A stretch of DNA of 64,000 nt from Photobacterium salinisoli (GCF_003614885.1 NZ_QZMS01000013.1:1-64000), one strand, 5' to 3'; positions 17,425-27,794 are shown, counted from the first letter of the stretch. Program-made: numbers and translations. Notes: generated from the sequence alone by a model not told the origin.

Positions 17425-18792
17425 TTAGCGCCCAGGGAACATGCCGCCACCCGGCATCATGCCTTTCATATTGCGCATCATGTTCTTCATGCCGCCCTTC
17501 TGCATTTTCTTCATCATCTTCTGCATTTGGGTAAATTGCTTCAGCAAACGGTTAACGTCCTGTACCTGAGTACCGGAACCGGCAGCAATACGTTTCTTAC
17601 GCGAACCTTTAATCAACTCCGGACGCTCACGTTCTTTCGAGGTCATGGAGTTAATGATCGCTTCCATCTGGACAAAGATTTTATCATCGACCTGGTCTTT
17701 GATATTACCAGGCAACTGGGACATACCGGGCAGCTTGTCCATCATGCCCATCATACCGCCCATGTTCTTCATCTGCTGAAGCTGGCCACGGAAGTCTTCT
17801 AGATCAAAGCCTTTCTTCTCTTTGAATTTCTTCGCGAGCTGCTCGGCTTTTTCCTTATCAACGTTACGTTCCAAATCTTCAATCAGCGACAGGACATCGC
17901 CCATTCCCAGAATACGGGACGCCACACGATCAGGGTGGAAAGGCTCCAGCGCATCTGTCTTCTCACCGACACCCAGGAACTTGATGGGTTTGCCTGTGAT
18001 ATGACGCACCGACAGCGCAGCACCACCTCGGGCATCACCGTCGACCTTAGTCAGAATCACACCGGTCAGCGGTAACGCCTCGTTAAAAGCTTTGGCGGTA
18101 TTGGCCGCATCCTGACCTGTCATGGCATCGACCACAAACAGGGTTTCTACCGGATTCGCTATTTTATGAACGGCTTTGATTTCGTCCATCATGGCTTCAT
18201 CGACGTGCAGACGGCCTGCGGTATCGACAATTACCACATCATAGAACTTACGTTTACCGTGCTCGATAGCCGCCTGGGCAATCACCACCGGTTTTTGATC
18301 CGGGCTGGAAGGAAAGAAATCAATACCGATATCAGAAGCCAGTGTTTCCAGCTGCTTGATAGCCGCAGGACGGTAAACGTCAGCAGAAACAACAAGTACC
18401 TTCTTTTTATTACGCTCTTTAAGCAGTTTACCCAGCTTACCCACACTGGTGGTTTTACCGGCACCCTGCAAACCCGCCATCAGGATGACCGCAGGTGGCT
18501 GGCTGGCTAAATCCAGCGCTTCGTTCGTGTCGCCCATGACGGCTTCTAATTCCGCCTGAACGATTTTGATAAATTCCTGGCCTGGCGTCAGGCTCTTAGA
18601 GACTTCAGTTCCGACAGCGCGTTCTTTCACCCGCTTGACGAAATCACGGACAACCGGCAGCGCGACATCCGCCTCAAGCAATGCCATGCGCACTTCACGC
18701 AGGGTATCTTTAATATTGTCTTCAGTCAGACGGCCACGGCCGCTGATGTTTTTCAGCGTTGACGACAAACGCTCGGTTAAATTGTCAAACAT
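17425..18792 (-). CDS. ffh: Signal recognition particle protein Ffh
   Basis: SRP54 GTPase that binds signal sequences with 4.5S RNA and targets ribosomes to FtsY at the membrane. It has 455 residues (E. coli 453): N domain (about 1-85), G domain with GLQGAGKTT (G1), VDTAGRL (G3) and TKVDGDARGG (G4/G5), and a methionine-rich M domain (about 300-455) with MGGMMGMMDKLPG and a Met/Gly/Lys-rich tail. Divergent from ypjD, a conserved arrangement. Start MFDNLTERL agrees with E. coli. Confidence 0.98.
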   Translation of the reverse strand: MFDNLTERLSSTLKNISGRGRLTEDNIKDTLREVRMALLEADVALPVVRDFVKRVKERAVGTEVSKSLTPGQEFIKIVQAELEAVMGDTNEALDLASQPPAVILMAGLQGAGKTTSVGKLGKLLKERNKKKVLVVSADVYRPAAIKQLETLASDIGIDFFPSSPDQKPVVIAQAAIEHGKRKFYDVVIVDTAGRLHVDEAMMDEIKAVHKIANPVETLFVVDAMTGQDAANTAKAFNEALPLTGVILTKVDGDARGGAALSVRHITGKPIKFLGVGEKTDALEPFHPDRVASRILGMGDVLSLIEDLERNVDKEKAEQLAKKFKEKKGFDLEDFRGQLQQMKNMGGMMGMMDKLPGMSQLPGNIKDQVDDKIFVQMEAIINSMTSKERERPELIKGSRKKRIAAGSGTQVQDVNRLLKQFTQMQKMMKKMQKGGMKNMMRNMKGMMPGGGMFPGR

Positions 18793-19048
18793 GTGTGACT
18801 CGCTCGTTACGCACTCATTTTGTGCCAGTATACCGCAATCAGTTACCCGGTTTCATGCCATACGTGCAGCCTGTGACAGAATTCTTGTCATTTCTGTCGC
18901 ACACCCCCATCAGACATTCGTGCTGAAATCGCAGAAACAGACCGTAAATTGCGCTCTGTCCCACACGATTGTTCCCTCTGTATCATTGTCGTGCTATCCG
19001 TTCACAAGGTATACTCACCAGTTCGGATTCACGATCTTTTCAGGTGTT

Positions 19049-19843
19049 ATGGACATATTGATTGCCTTTACTGCTGCTGGTTTCTATCTGCTTGCGCTGG
19101 CGTTTATCGTGCCTGGGCTCAGCCATAATAATGGCATAAAAGCCCGGCCAGTGCTGATCAGTGCCACAGTGGCGATCATCTTGCATGTGGTGTTTCTGAA
19201 AGATCTGATCCTGGGTGGGGTTGGCCAGAACCTGAGTATATTAAATGTCGCCTCGCTCATCAGTCTGATTATCGCCGTCATCACTACCCTGGCCATGGTC
19301 AAAATGCGGATCTGGTTTCTGCTGCCCGTCATTTACAGCTTTGCCGCGATTAACCTTGCAGCGGCAGCTGTGTTACCCGGTGGTTTTATTACGCACCTGG
19401 AGGCGCATCCTCAAATCCTGTTACATATTTCTCTGGCGCTATTTGCCTACTCGACCCTGATGATCGCTACACTGTACGCGATTCAGCTGGCGTGGCTGGA
19501 CTATAAGCTCAAACACAAAAAACTGGCTTTTAATCCTAATCTGCCGCCCTTAATGCTGGTTGAGCGACAGTTGTTTAAAATCATTCTGGTCGGTCATATA
19601 CTGCTGACGGTCACGCTGATCACAGGCTTTATTTTTCTGCAGGATATGTTTGCTCAGGGCAAAACCCACAAAGCAGTGCTGTCTATCCTGGCATGGGGAG
19701 TTTACAGTGTCCTGCTCTGGGGCCATTACCGGATGGGCTGGCGGGGGAAAAAGGTCGTCTGGTTCAGCCTGATTGGCGCTTTCCTGTTAACTCTGGCCTA
19801 TTTTGGCAGCCGTTTCGTCAAAGAAATCATCATTGGCAGCTAA
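19049..19843 (+). CDS. ypjD: YpjD-type inner membrane protein (CcsA/CcmC-like fold)
   Basis: Membrane protein of the cytochrome c assembly (CcsA/YpjD) family with about eight hydrophobic segments; the exact role of YpjD is not settled. The start at MDILIAFTAAGFYLL (ATG 19049, AGGTG upstream) gives 264 residues, close to E. coli YpjD. The longer frame from 18566 reads back over the ffh start and is not credible. The family's tryptophan-rich WGVYSVLLWGHYRMGWRGK block is near the C-terminus. Location beside ffh and upstream of the CorC-type gene is the conserved order. Confidence 0.88.
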   Translation: MDILIAFTAAGFYLLALAFIVPGLSHNNGIKARPVLISATVAIILHVVFLKDLILGGVGQNLSILNVASLISLIIAVITTLAMVKMRIWFLLPVIYSFAAINLAAAAVLPGGFITHLEAHPQILLHISLALFAYSTLMIATLYAIQLAWLDYKLKHKKLAFNPNLPPLMLVERQLFKIILVGHILLTVTLITGFIFLQDMFAQGKTHKAVLSILAWGVYSVLLWGHYRMGWRGKKVVWFSLIGAFLLTLAYFGSRFVKEIIIGS

Positions 19844-19983
19844 TGACAATTTAATAAACACTATCCATGCTTAAGCATGATTAATCTTGGCCGGGCCGTC
19901 AGCCTCTTAACGACCCAGTCTTGACACCTTTACTCATATTCAGTACAGAGTACACATCCACAGCGATACAAGGAACTGACTTT

Positions 19984-21261
19984 TTGGACGATATATCCAC
20001 GGGAGCTTTATTCTCCCTTCTGGTATTACTACTCCTGATTTCCGGATACTTCTCCGGCTCTGAAACCGGCATGATGTCGATAAACCGCTACAAACTGCGC
20101 CACCTGGCAAGCCAGGGCCACCGTGGGGCTAAGCGGGTTGAAAAACTGCTCGACCGACCTGATCGCCTGATCGGCCTGATTTTGATCGGCAACAACCTGG
20201 TGAACATCCTTGCTTCTGCCATCGCGACGATTTTAGGTATGCGCCTGTACGGCGATCTGGGGGTGGCTATTGCCACCGGCGCGCTGACCATGGCTGTATT
20301 GGTGTTTGCTGAAGTCACGCCCAAAACCCTGGCCGCGCTGTATCCTGAAAAAGTGGCCTATTCCAGCAGTATCCTGTTACGGATACTGATGAAACTGCTG
20401 TATCCGCTGGTCTGGTTTGTCAACGGCATCACCAACAGTTTCCTGCGCCTGCTCGGCATGCGTATCGACAATATGAACGACGCCACCCTGAGTTCAGAAG
20501 AATTGCGTACTGTGGTCAATGAAGCGGGCAGCCTGATCCCCCGCCGCCACCAGGACATGCTGTTATCGATTCTGGATCTGGAAAACGTCACAGTGGAAGA
20601 TCTGATGGTACCGCGTAATGAAATTGTCGGTATCAATATTAATGACGACTGGAAATCCATTGTCCGCCAGCTCAGCCATGCCGCTCACGGCCGTATCGTC
20701 CTGTACCGTGACAACATAGATGAAGTCGTTGGTATGCTGCGCGTCAGAGAAGCTTATCGCCTGATGATGGATAAAAACGATTTCAGCAAAGAAAATCTGC
20801 TGCGTGCCGCCGACAAAGTGTATTTCATCCCGGAAGGCACGCCGCTGAATATCCAGCTGCTGAAGTTCCAGCGCCGCAAAGAACGCATCGGCCTGATTGT
20901 TGATGAGTACGGCGATATTCAGGGCTTGATTACCCTGGAAGACATTCTGGAAGAGATAGTAGGGGAATTCACTACGTCTATCTCTCCGACCTTAGCTGAA
21001 GAGATTACCCCGCAAAGTGACGGCAGTTTGCTGATAGAAGGCACAGCCAATATCCGGGAACTGAACAAGAGCCTGAACTGGGATTTGCCGACAGACGGTC
21101 CCAGAACCCTGAATGGTTTGATTCTGGAACATCTGGAAGATATCCCGGACAGTATCCTCAGTGTGTCAGTGGCCGGCTATCAGATGGAGATCGTTGAAAT
21201 CTCCGATAACATGATCAAACTGGTTAAGATCCTGCCGGCACAGCTACAAAAAACCGGTTGA
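19984..21261 (+). CDS. yfjD: HlyC/CorC family membrane transporter-like protein (YfjD/CorB type)
   Basis: DUF21-CBS-CorC_HlyC protein, linked in relatives to magnesium/cobalt export. The N-terminal DUF21 membrane domain (about 10-190) begins GYFSGSETGMMSINRY; a CBS pair (about 205-330) includes VPRNEIVGI and GLIVDEYGDIQGLITLEDILEEIVG; the C-terminal CorC_HlyC domain is about 345-420. The start was set at TTG 19984 because AAGGAA lies 8 bases upstream and the resulting 425 residues fit E. coli YfjD (428). No ATG lies near. A further upstream TTG (19921) would add 21 unlikely residues. Confidence 0.9.
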   Translation: MDDISTGALFSLLVLLLLISGYFSGSETGMMSINRYKLRHLASQGHRGAKRVEKLLDRPDRLIGLILIGNNLVNILASAIATILGMRLYGDLGVAIATGALTMAVLVFAEVTPKTLAALYPEKVAYSSSILLRILMKLLYPLVWFVNGITNSFLRLLGMRIDNMNDATLSSEELRTVVNEAGSLIPRRHQDMLLSILDLENVTVEDLMVPRNEIVGININDDWKSIVRQLSHAAHGRIVLYRDNIDEVVGMLRVREAYRLMMDKNDFSKENLLRAADKVYFIPEGTPLNIQLLKFQRRKERIGLIVDEYGDIQGLITLEDILEEIVGEFTTSISPTLAEEITPQSDGSLLIEGTANIRELNKSLNWDLPTDGPRTLNGLILEHLEDIPDSILSVSVAGYQMEIVEISDNMIKLVKILPAQLQKTG

Positions 21262-21328
21262 TCCAGCGTGCGGTAATCACCGCCCCTTCACAGACTGTGG
21301 TTGGCGAGCACAATGCAAAAGACAAAAA

Positions 21329-21355
21329 ACCACCGGCAATGCCGGTGGTTTTTTG
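21329..21355. terminator. Shared yfjD/luxS terminator
   Basis: ACCACCGGC (21329-21337) / GCCGGTGGT (21341-21349), loop AAT, T-run on the plus strand and A-run (T-run on minus) on the other side. It separates two convergent genes. Confidence 0.92.
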
Positions 21356-21380
21356 TCTCGGTGAAAAGCCCGCATAAGGC

Positions 21381-21899
21381 TTACTTCACTTTCAATTCCT
21401 GCAACATACTCTCTGGCAGCGCTAACTCGTCGTTTCTATTAACATCAATGCCACGATCCAGAATATCCTGCGCGATCTGCTTGGCTTCGTCGAGCGAGTG
21501 CATGCTGTAAGTGCCGCACTGGTATTCATTCAGTTCAGGAATTTGCGCCTGAGAAGCCACTTTGAGCACATCTTCCATCGCGGCACGCCAGCTGTCTGCC
21601 ACTTGCTGCTCATCAGGCTCACCGATCAAACTCATATAAAAACCGGTACGACAGCCCATTGGCGACAGGTCGATAATTTCCACTGCCCCTGAGTTCAGGT
21701 GGGCCCGCATGAAACCGGCAAACAAATGCTCCAGGGTGTGAATACCGCGCTCGGAGAGGATTTCCTGATTGGGGCGACAGAAACGCAGGTCAAACACAGT
21801 AATAGTATCGCCCTTTGGTGTCTGCATCGTTTTGGCAACACGCACAGCCGGTGCATGCATCTTGGTGTGGTCGACGGTAAAACTATCTAATAATGGCAT
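21381..21899 (-). CDS. luxS: S-ribosylhomocysteine lyase LuxS
   Basis: Cleaves S-ribosylhomocysteine to homocysteine and DPD, the precursor of autoinducer-2. It has 172 residues with metal ligands His54 and His58 in HTLEH (54-58), catalytic Cys83 in PMGCRTG, and the third metal ligand Cys in YQCGTYS near 128. GGAGAAGG precedes the ATG. Convergent with the CorC-type gene and downstream of a transglycosylase lipoprotein and gshA, an order seen in Vibrionaceae. Confidence 0.98.
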   Translation of the reverse strand: MPLLDSFTVDHTKMHAPAVRVAKTMQTPKGDTITVFDLRFCRPNQEILSERGIHTLEHLFAGFMRAHLNSGAVEIIDLSPMGCRTGFYMSLIGEPDEQQVADSWRAAMEDVLKVASQAQIPELNEYQCGTYSMHSLDEAKQIAQDILDRGIDVNRNDELALPESMLQELKVK

Positions 21900-21949
21900 G
21901 GTGTCCTTCTCCTTTGCCTGTCATGTCGTAGCCTGGCAGTCCCTTCCGC

Positions 21950-22564
21950 TCAGAACGGCCACCAGCTGCGGTTATCTTCCAATTCCTGCCGGCATTGCTT
22001 TAATTGCCAGCCATAAGATTTCGCCTGCTGATCCACTTTACGGGACACTTGCAGTAAAGTTGGCTTATGGCGATAAGTGCCGCGGCTATAGCCACCTCGC
22101 CCTTCATGATAGGCCAAATACTGGTTATAAGCATCCCACTTGGATATTCCCAGTTGCCGCTGTGTTTCATCGGTATACCAACCGATAAACATCAGCGAAT
22201 CATCAAAACTGGTACGTGAACTCCAACTGCCAGTCACACGCTGGTAATCTTCCCAGGCAGGATCTTGTGCCTGCGCATAGCCATAGGCACTGCTGCTGCG
22301 GAACCAGGGTATCACGCCCCACACATAGGGACGGGGAGGACGGGCGTCATGACGGAAAGCACTTTCCTGGCGCATAAAGGCCATGGCAACCTGAATGGGC
22401 GTTCCCCACCGCTTTTCCATGTCGACCGCATCTTCATACCAGTCGGGGTTTTCACGAAAAATATCACACAAGTTTGACTGATTTTTCGGCGGTGGTGTTG
22501 CGCAACCGGTTGTTATTAAAGCCAACAATATCAGTGCCAACCTTTTAGTTGTCGCCAAAAGCAT
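21950..22564 (-). CDS. Lipoprotein with SLT (lytic transglycosylase-like) domain
   Basis: 204 residues. The signal peptide MLLATTKRLALILLALITTGC ends in lipobox ITTGC (shown in short), so it is an outer- or inner-membrane lipoprotein facing the periplasm. The mature part has SLT-fold features: MAFMRQESAF with a likely catalytic Glu, SAYGYAQAQDPAW, and YLAYHEGRGGY. This supports peptidoglycan cleavage, but no exact E. coli orthologue was recognised. GGGAGTG precedes the ATG. It is 50 bases upstream of luxS on the same strand and could be co-transcribed with it. Confidence 0.8.
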   Translation of the reverse strand: MLLATTKRLALILLALITTGCATPPPKNQSNLCDIFRENPDWYEDAVDMEKRWGTPIQVAMAFMRQESAFRHDARPPRPYVWGVIPWFRSSSAYGYAQAQDPAWEDYQRVTGSWSSRTSFDDSLMFIGWYTDETQRQLGISKWDAYNQYLAYHEGRGGYSRGTYRHKPTLLQVSRKVDQQAKSYGWQLKQCRQELEDNRSWWPF

Positions 22565-22663
22565 TTTTCACTCCCTGAATTGGAACCAAAGTGAAAACGG
22601 CAGGTCTGATATTATGACTGGCAGTGCAAACTGTCGTCATCCCTGCGAAATTGTAATTTTATT

Positions 22664-22691
22664 GGGCAGCAAGGTCGCTGCCCGTTTTTTT
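22664..22691 (+). terminator. Terminator-like hairpin pointing against the flanking genes
   Basis: GGGCAGC (22664-22670) / GCTGCCC (22677-22683), loop AAGGTC, then GTTTTTTT on the plus strand. Both neighbouring genes run on the minus strand, where the hairpin is followed only by AATAAAATT. It may act weakly behind gshA or block antisense transcription. Confidence 0.6.
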
Positions 22692-22701
22692 ATCTCTGCC
22701 G

Positions 22702-24288
22702 TTACGCTTTCTTGAACGGATTTTGTTGCAGATCTGCAAAATAATCGGCCAGAAACGCTTCAAACGAGACCTCATCAGCCTGCTCGATTTGCTGCTGCTT
22801 TACTACAGAGGCGGCTGCTTCCGATTCAAAATCAGACTGAGAATACCGACTGTAATTCTGCTTGTTCAGCCACTGGGCATGTTTTGCGGCTAATTCCAGG
22901 CCAAACTTACCAATGCCTTCATTGGCTTCAATGTGACGCAAAACCTGCGCGGACAATGTCAGCTCAGGATCATTGACCCATCCGGTCAGCGTTGCCAGTG
23001 TTTGCTGGTAGTGGTTGCCACCGTTTGCCTGATCCATGGCCACAGCGACCTGCCCCAGCTCAGAAAAGACACGTAAGGCCCAGTCACGCAGTGGCAGACG
23101 CTCACCACGGCAACCGATTTGCAGTTGCAGATCAGGATCCCGCCCCTGCAGTACCACTTTCTTCCAGTTATCACGCCAGCAAGCCAGTTCGGCATCATCC
23201 ATATCATCAGACGGTGACAATACTGCCCAGGTCAGGAAGAGATCCAAAAAGCGGACCTGCTCAGAGGTGATGCCTATCGGGCTGAACGGGTTAACATCCA
23301 GTGAGCGCACTTCAATGTATTCCACACCACCCCGCTCAAGCGCTTCAGACGGCTTCTCGCCGCTTCTGGTCACTCGCTTGGGACGGATAGGCGCATAAAG
23401 CTCATTTTCAATCTGCAGCACATTGGTATTCAGCTGGCGCAATTGGCCATCGACCTTAACTCCGATATCCGCAAATTCTTCAGACGGCGTATGGATAGCT
23501 TTCTGTAAACCGTCCAGATACTGAGCCAGATGATTAAAACCAATCTTCAAGGCACTCTGAGCATGATTGGTATAACCCAGATCACTCAGACGCAGGGCGG
23601 TAGACTTCGGCAGGAAATAGGTACCTTTACCTGTCTTTCGAAAATCGAGCTTAGCACCGTCTTTTTTCAGGAATGAGCCACACAGCGCCGGAGAAGCACC
23701 GAACAGATAAGGGATCAGCCAGCCAAACCGGTAGTAGTTTCGGATCAAGGCAAAATACGACTCGGACACGGAAGCCTGCCGCACGTCTTCGCTCTGATCA
23801 CCAAACAACTGTTGCCAGAAACTGTCCGGAAAAGAAAAGTTGAAATGCACACCTGAGATGATCTGCATGATGCTGCCGTAGCGGCGTTTCAACCCTTCAC
23901 GATAGAGGGTCTTCATCCGGCCAATATTGGAACTGCCATATTGCGCCAGTTCGATATCCGACTCATCGCCGACATAGCAAGGCATAGACATAGGCCAGAG
24001 CATTTCGCTGCCCAACTGGCTATAGCTGAATTTATGGATATCGGACAATTGAGATAACAGCTCATCGACATCTCGAGACACCGGGGTAATAAACTCCAGC
24101 AGAGACTCAGCAAAGTCCGTTGTTACCCACTTATTGGTCAGGGCCGACCCCAGACCGACAGGGTGCGGTTGAGTGGATAATTTCCCTTGCGGGGTTATTC
24201 GTAACGCTTCCCTTTCCAGGCCACGACCGAATTGTGTCAGCGCTTGCGGATTGGCCGACACCCTCTCTAACCTTTGTGAAAAATCCAT
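22702..24288 (-). CDS. gshA: Glutamate-cysteine ligase GshA
   Basis: First, rate-limiting step of glutathione synthesis: ATP-dependent joining of glutamate and cysteine. Proteobacterial GshA class with [67 protein letters not shown] and [11 protein letters not shown]. The start at [10 protein letters not shown] (24288) gives 528 residues, close to the 518-522 usual in the group; ATGs at 24306 and 24354 are also in frame and none has a clear ribosome binding site. It is followed by a terminator-like hairpin and the SLT lipoprotein gene. Confidence 0.95.
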   Translation of the reverse strand: MDFSQRLERVSANPQALTQFGRGLEREALRITPQGKLSTQPHPVGLGSALTNKWVTTDFAESLLEFITPVSRDVDELLSQLSDIHKFSYSQLGSEMLWPMSMPCYVGDESDIELAQYGSSNIGRMKTLYREGLKRRYGSIMQIISGVHFNFSFPDSFWQQLFGDQSEDVRQASVSESYFALIRNYYRFGWLIPYLFGASPALCGSFLKKDGAKLDFRKTGKGTYFLPKSTALRLSDLGYTNHAQSALKIGFNHLAQYLDGLQKAIHTPSEEFADIGVKVDGQLRQLNTNVLQIENELYAPIRPKRVTRSGEKPSEALERGGVEYIEVRSLDVNPFSPIGITSEQVRFLDLFLTWAVLSPSDDMDDAELACWRDNWKKVVLQGRDPDLQLQIGCRGERLPLRDWALRVFSELGQVAVAMDQANGGNHYQQTLATLTGWVNDPELTLSAQVLRHIEANEGIGKFGLELAAKHAQWLNKQNYSRYSQSDFESEAAASVVKQQQIEQADEVSFEAFLADYFADLQQNPFKKA

Positions 24289-24404
24289 CAGGCTGTTCTC
24301 AATCATCACTATCACAGGGAAGCTAGGGTAATCATAATTCTTGCTGATTACCATGATTATTGTTGATTTAGCAAAGGGTTTCCTGCCTGAGGTAACGGCA
24401 ACAA

Positions 24405-24434
24405 TAAAAAAAGCCGATACATACAGTATCGGCT
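24405..24434 (-). terminator. Terminator of the M16 protease gene
   Basis: On the minus strand, AGCCGATAC / GTATCGGCT (24434-24426 and 24420-24412) followed by T7 (24411-24405). Confidence 0.93.
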
Positions 24435-24483
24435 GAGATCTTAAGCTGAATCCGGGCTTAATCAGCCGGTAATTATGCTGATC

Positions 24484-27336
24484 TTATTGCACTGGTTTTA
24501 AAGGATGAACAGGCATATTCAGTGTTTTTAATTGCGGCAATAATGACTGCGCATCCCCCACCACAATAATCTGGTAATCCTCGGGATTAAACCATTTTGC
24601 GGCCAGCTCATTGAGCCGGTTTTTACTGATAGATGCCGTGATCGCATTACGCTTTGACACAAAATCATCATCGAGCTGATAAATCATAATTTGCCGCAGC
24701 AAATCAGCTTTATCACTCGGTGTTTCATAACTCAGTGCCTCTTGCTGACCGACCGCCAGACGCATAAAGGCCAGTTCATCATCCGTCAGACCATTGCGGC
24801 TGTAATTCTCCAACTCCTTCAGCATCTCTTTAATTGACGGTATGGTCACATCGGCACGCACTTCGGCATAGAATACAGACAGCCCCGCTTCTTTGTTGCC
24901 GCTCTGATAACCACCGGCACCATAGGTGTAGGCCTTGTCTTCGCGCAGATTGAGATTAATCCGGCTGTTGAAATTACCTGCCAGATTAAAGTTCGCCAGC
25001 TGGATCTCGAACTGTTCACCCGTGGCGTCATACGGCAGGCCATTCCGCACTAAGCGCACAGTGCTTTGCGGTGCCCCCGGCTTATCGACCAGCCAGATTG
25101 CCGGCTCAGACTGAGCGGGCAACACAGGGGTGACATAAGTAGGTGCCGGTGCACCCTGCCAGCTTGCCAGAAATGACAGATGGGATGTCAGCTCAGCGGG
25201 CTGCACATCGCCAACGACAGCCAGTTGTGCTCCATTGGGGGTGTAGAAGCGCTGATAAAAAGCTTTGACATCTTCCAGTGTCATTGACTGAACCGATGCC
25301 AGCGTACCGTCCGAAGGACGGCCAAACACAGTATTGCCGTACAGCACCTCGCGGGTGGCCTGACTGACCAGCCAGCTCGGACGCTGATGATCATACACCA
25401 GGCCTTCCAGCGCCTGCTGTTTCACCCGGTTAAAATCCTCTTCATTGAAGGCCGGTTCAAACAAACGCTCCTGCATGATAGCCAGCGTTTCGTTAAGGTG
25501 CTTCTTCAGGGTCGTGACAGAAACAACAGTCCCGTACATACCTGATGAGAAGGTCACAGTACTGCCCAGCGTATCAAGACGAGAAACCAGATCTTCCGAT
25601 GAATGGCGCTTGCTGTCTTCTGCCAGCATCGCAGCCGTGAGTTCGGCCAGCCCTTCTTTACCCACAGGTTCATATCGGCGCCCCGCCGGTAAAACCAATT
25701 GCAATTCCACGGTCGGGGTTTCATCGTACTGGGTGCCCAGCACTTCAATACCGTTAGCCAGCATGAAGCGGTATAACTCAGGCACCTGAGCCGTAACCGG
25801 CTCAGAAGGCTGAGGCATGACTGAGCGGTCAAACCCTTCATCCTGTGGTTCGCGCAGGTTCAGCTCATTGTCCCGAACGGATTTGTGCTCAGGAATAAGG
25901 CGATCTGCCGGACTGTAGTTGGCTTTGGCGGCGGCCATCTCTGTTCGCCCGTTTGGCACAGTACTGAGCACCACTTTGGGCCGGTTCTCCACATAGCGCC
26001 GATACACGGCCTCCACATCCGCGGGTTTCACGCTGCGCAGGTTGGCCAGCTCTGTGCCCAAACGGTTTGGATCACTGTAAAAGGTCTGGTAAGCCGCCAG
26101 TTGCGCCACTTTGCCATGCACACTTTGCAGGCCAAAAATCGCAGAGGCTTCGGCCATACCTTTCATTTCATCAAGCTCTTGCTGGTTGACGCCGCGCTGT
26201 GCCAGACTGCTGAGCACAGTGCTGACTTCGTCATAAATGCGGTCCAGCTGTCCCTGCTCGCCACTCTGACCGATGGCATAGACATACATGGTACAGGCCA
26301 GCTCACCGCAATCGTGATAGGCGCCGGCATCCACTACTTTTCCGGTTTTCACTAATGCCTGGTACAGGATACTGTTCTTCCCGCCCCCTATGACTTTCGC
26401 CAGCATATCCAGTGATGCATCATCGGGCGCCCCTTTGTATGAGGTCGGCCATGCCATCATCAGCATAGGTTGCTGGATGTTATCTTCCAGAGTCAGGTAG
26501 CGATCTGCATCAAGTGTGACAGGCGCTTTGGGCGAGTTATCGACTTTCGGTCCACGCGGAATACCACCAAAGTACTTCTGTACCCATGCCAGTGTTTCCG
26601 CTTTATCAATATCGCCACCAATGGTCAGCGTGGCGTTATTCGGCCCGTACCAGCGAAGAAAGAAGGCTTTCAAATCGTTAACATCAACCCGGTCCAGATC
26701 GTCAACATAACCGATAGGCTGCCACGAATACGGGTGTGTGCGCGGAAAAAGCGCTTCGCCGATTCTTTCATTCACCATGCCGTAAGGGCGGTTCTCATAG
26801 CGTTGTGCACGCTCGTTCTTCACCGTGGCGCGCTGAATCTCAAACTTGTGCTGGGATACGGCACTCAACAAGAAGCCCATACGGTCGGATTCCAGCCAGA
26901 GCACCTTTTCCAGCTGATTGGACGGCACAGTTTCAAAGTAATTGGTGCGGTCACGATTGGTTGTACCGTTCATGGTGCCGCCGGCTTCGGTGATCAGGCG
27001 AAAGTGCTCTTGATCACCGACATGTTTGGAGCCCTGGAACATCATGTGCTCAAAGAAGTGGGCAAAACCCGATTTGCCCAATTGCTCGCGGGCCGAGCCC
27101 ACATGGTAAGTCACATCCACATGCACAATAGGGTCTGAGTTATCCTCATGCAGGATCACCGTCAGGCCATTATCCAGCACATATTTGCTGTAAGGGATCA
27201 CGACTTCAGCACTAGTGTCCGAGACGCTTTCGACAAAATGCACACCATCAGGCAATGACTGTGCCTGTTCGGGGGGCGTCTGACTGCTGCATCCGCTAAG
27301 GACCAGCAACACAAGGCTCAGAATCCGCTTTTGCAC
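24484..27336 (-). CDS. M16 (pitrilysin) family zinc protease, lipoprotein
   Basis: 950 residues with two M16 halves. The start was set at GTG 27336 (VQKRILSLVL), with AGAAGGAAGG upstream, because it gives a lipoprotein signal with lipobox LSGC (Cys16); the longer frame from 27474 hides this signal. The N-terminal half has the inverted zinc motif HFFEH (93-97) and the distal Glu ligand in KNERAQRYE (about 175). The C-terminal half (about 490-930) resembles M16_C and lacks a zinc motif. Likely a periplasm-facing peptidase related to PqqL-type proteins; the substrate is unknown. Confidence 0.88.
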   Translation of the reverse strand: MQKRILSLVLLVLSGCSSQTPPEQAQSLPDGVHFVESVSDTSAEVVIPYSKYVLDNGLTVILHEDNSDPIVHVDVTYHVGSAREQLGKSGFAHFFEHMMFQGSKHVGDQEHFRLITEAGGTMNGTTNRDRTNYFETVPSNQLEKVLWLESDRMGFLLSAVSQHKFEIQRATVKNERAQRYENRPYGMVNERIGEALFPRTHPYSWQPIGYVDDLDRVDVNDLKAFFLRWYGPNNATLTIGGDIDKAETLAWVQKYFGGIPRGPKVDNSPKAPVTLDADRYLTLEDNIQQPMLMMAWPTSYKGAPDDASLDMLAKVIGGGKNSILYQALVKTGKVVDAGAYHDCGELACTMYVYAIGQSGEQGQLDRIYDEVSTVLSSLAQRGVNQQELDEMKGMAEASAIFGLQSVHGKVAQLAAYQTFYSDPNRLGTELANLRSVKPADVEAVYRRYVENRPKVVLSTVPNGRTEMAAAKANYSPADRLIPEHKSVRDNELNLREPQDEGFDRSVMPQPSEPVTAQVPELYRFMLANGIEVLGTQYDETPTVELQLVLPAGRRYEPVGKEGLAELTAAMLAEDSKRHSSEDLVSRLDTLGSTVTFSSGMYGTVVSVTTLKKHLNETLAIMQERLFEPAFNEEDFNRVKQQALEGLVYDHQRPSWLVSQATREVLYGNTVFGRPSDGTLASVQSMTLEDVKAFYQRFYTPNGAQLAVVGDVQPAELTSHLSFLASWQGAPAPTYVTPVLPAQSEPAIWLVDKPGAPQSTVRLVRNGLPYDATGEQFEIQLANFNLAGNFNSRINLNLREDKAYTYGAGGYQSGNKEAGLSVFYAEVRADVTIPSIKEMLKELENYSRNGLTDDELAFMRLAVGQQEALSYETPSDKADLLRQIMIYQLDDDFVSKRNAITASISKNRLNELAAKWFNPEDYQIIVVGDAQSLLPQLKTLNMPVHPLKPVQ

Positions 27337-27371
27337 GTTCGCCTTCCTTCTATTAATTTCAGAGTGAAAAA

Positions 27372-27794
27372 TCAAAACAGCAGCACCAGTATTACGTACC
27401 GCACGGCTTTGCCGATGAGAATAAACAAGGCACAGAGTCCTGCCCGCATCCGCAGCCAGCCTGCAGCTAAGCAAAGCGGATCACCCACAATCGGCACCCA
27501 ACTGAGCAACAGGCTCCAGTAACCGTATTTTTTTATCCAAGCAACTGCTTTAGTATGACTCTGATTTTCTTCAGAAGTTTTATCGGGGATGCAACGTCCC
27601 AGATAAAAACTCACCATGCCCCCGACAGTATTGCCCGCCGTGACAACGGTAACCAGCAGCCATACCGGCTGTGACTGCGCACTAAGAGCGGCCAGAAGGC
27701 CGGCTTCCGAGCCTCCCGGCAGCAAGGTCGCGCTGAGTAAGCCAGTGAAAAACAGCCCCCACAACAGGGCTTCGCCAGACCAACTCCAATCCAT
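27372..27794 (-). CDS. yqaA: YqaA family (DedA-like) inner membrane protein
   Basis: 140 residues, four hydrophobic segments, similar to E. coli YqaA (142): SATLLPGGSEAGLLAAL, a central loop with GNTVGGMVSFYLGR, then WIKKYGYWSLLLSWVPIVGDPLCLAAGWLRM and a C-terminal GKAVRYV. YqaA belongs to the SNARE-associated/DedA superfamily; its role in this family member is not established. Only 3 bases separate its start from the stop of the upstream oxidoreductase gene, so the two are probably one operon. Confidence 0.88.
   Translation of the reverse strand: MDWSWSGEALLWGLFFTGLLSATLLPGGSEAGLLAALSAQSQPVWLLVTVVTAGNTVGGMVSFYLGRCIPDKTSEENQSHTKAVAWIKKYGYWSLLLSWVPIVGDPLCLAAGWLRMRAGLCALFILIGKAVRYVILVLLF

Noticed and set aside
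18566..19048. N-terminal extension of the ypjD frame to 18566
   Set aside because: It overlaps the divergent ffh start and upstream region; family alignment and the AGGTG site support ATG 19049.
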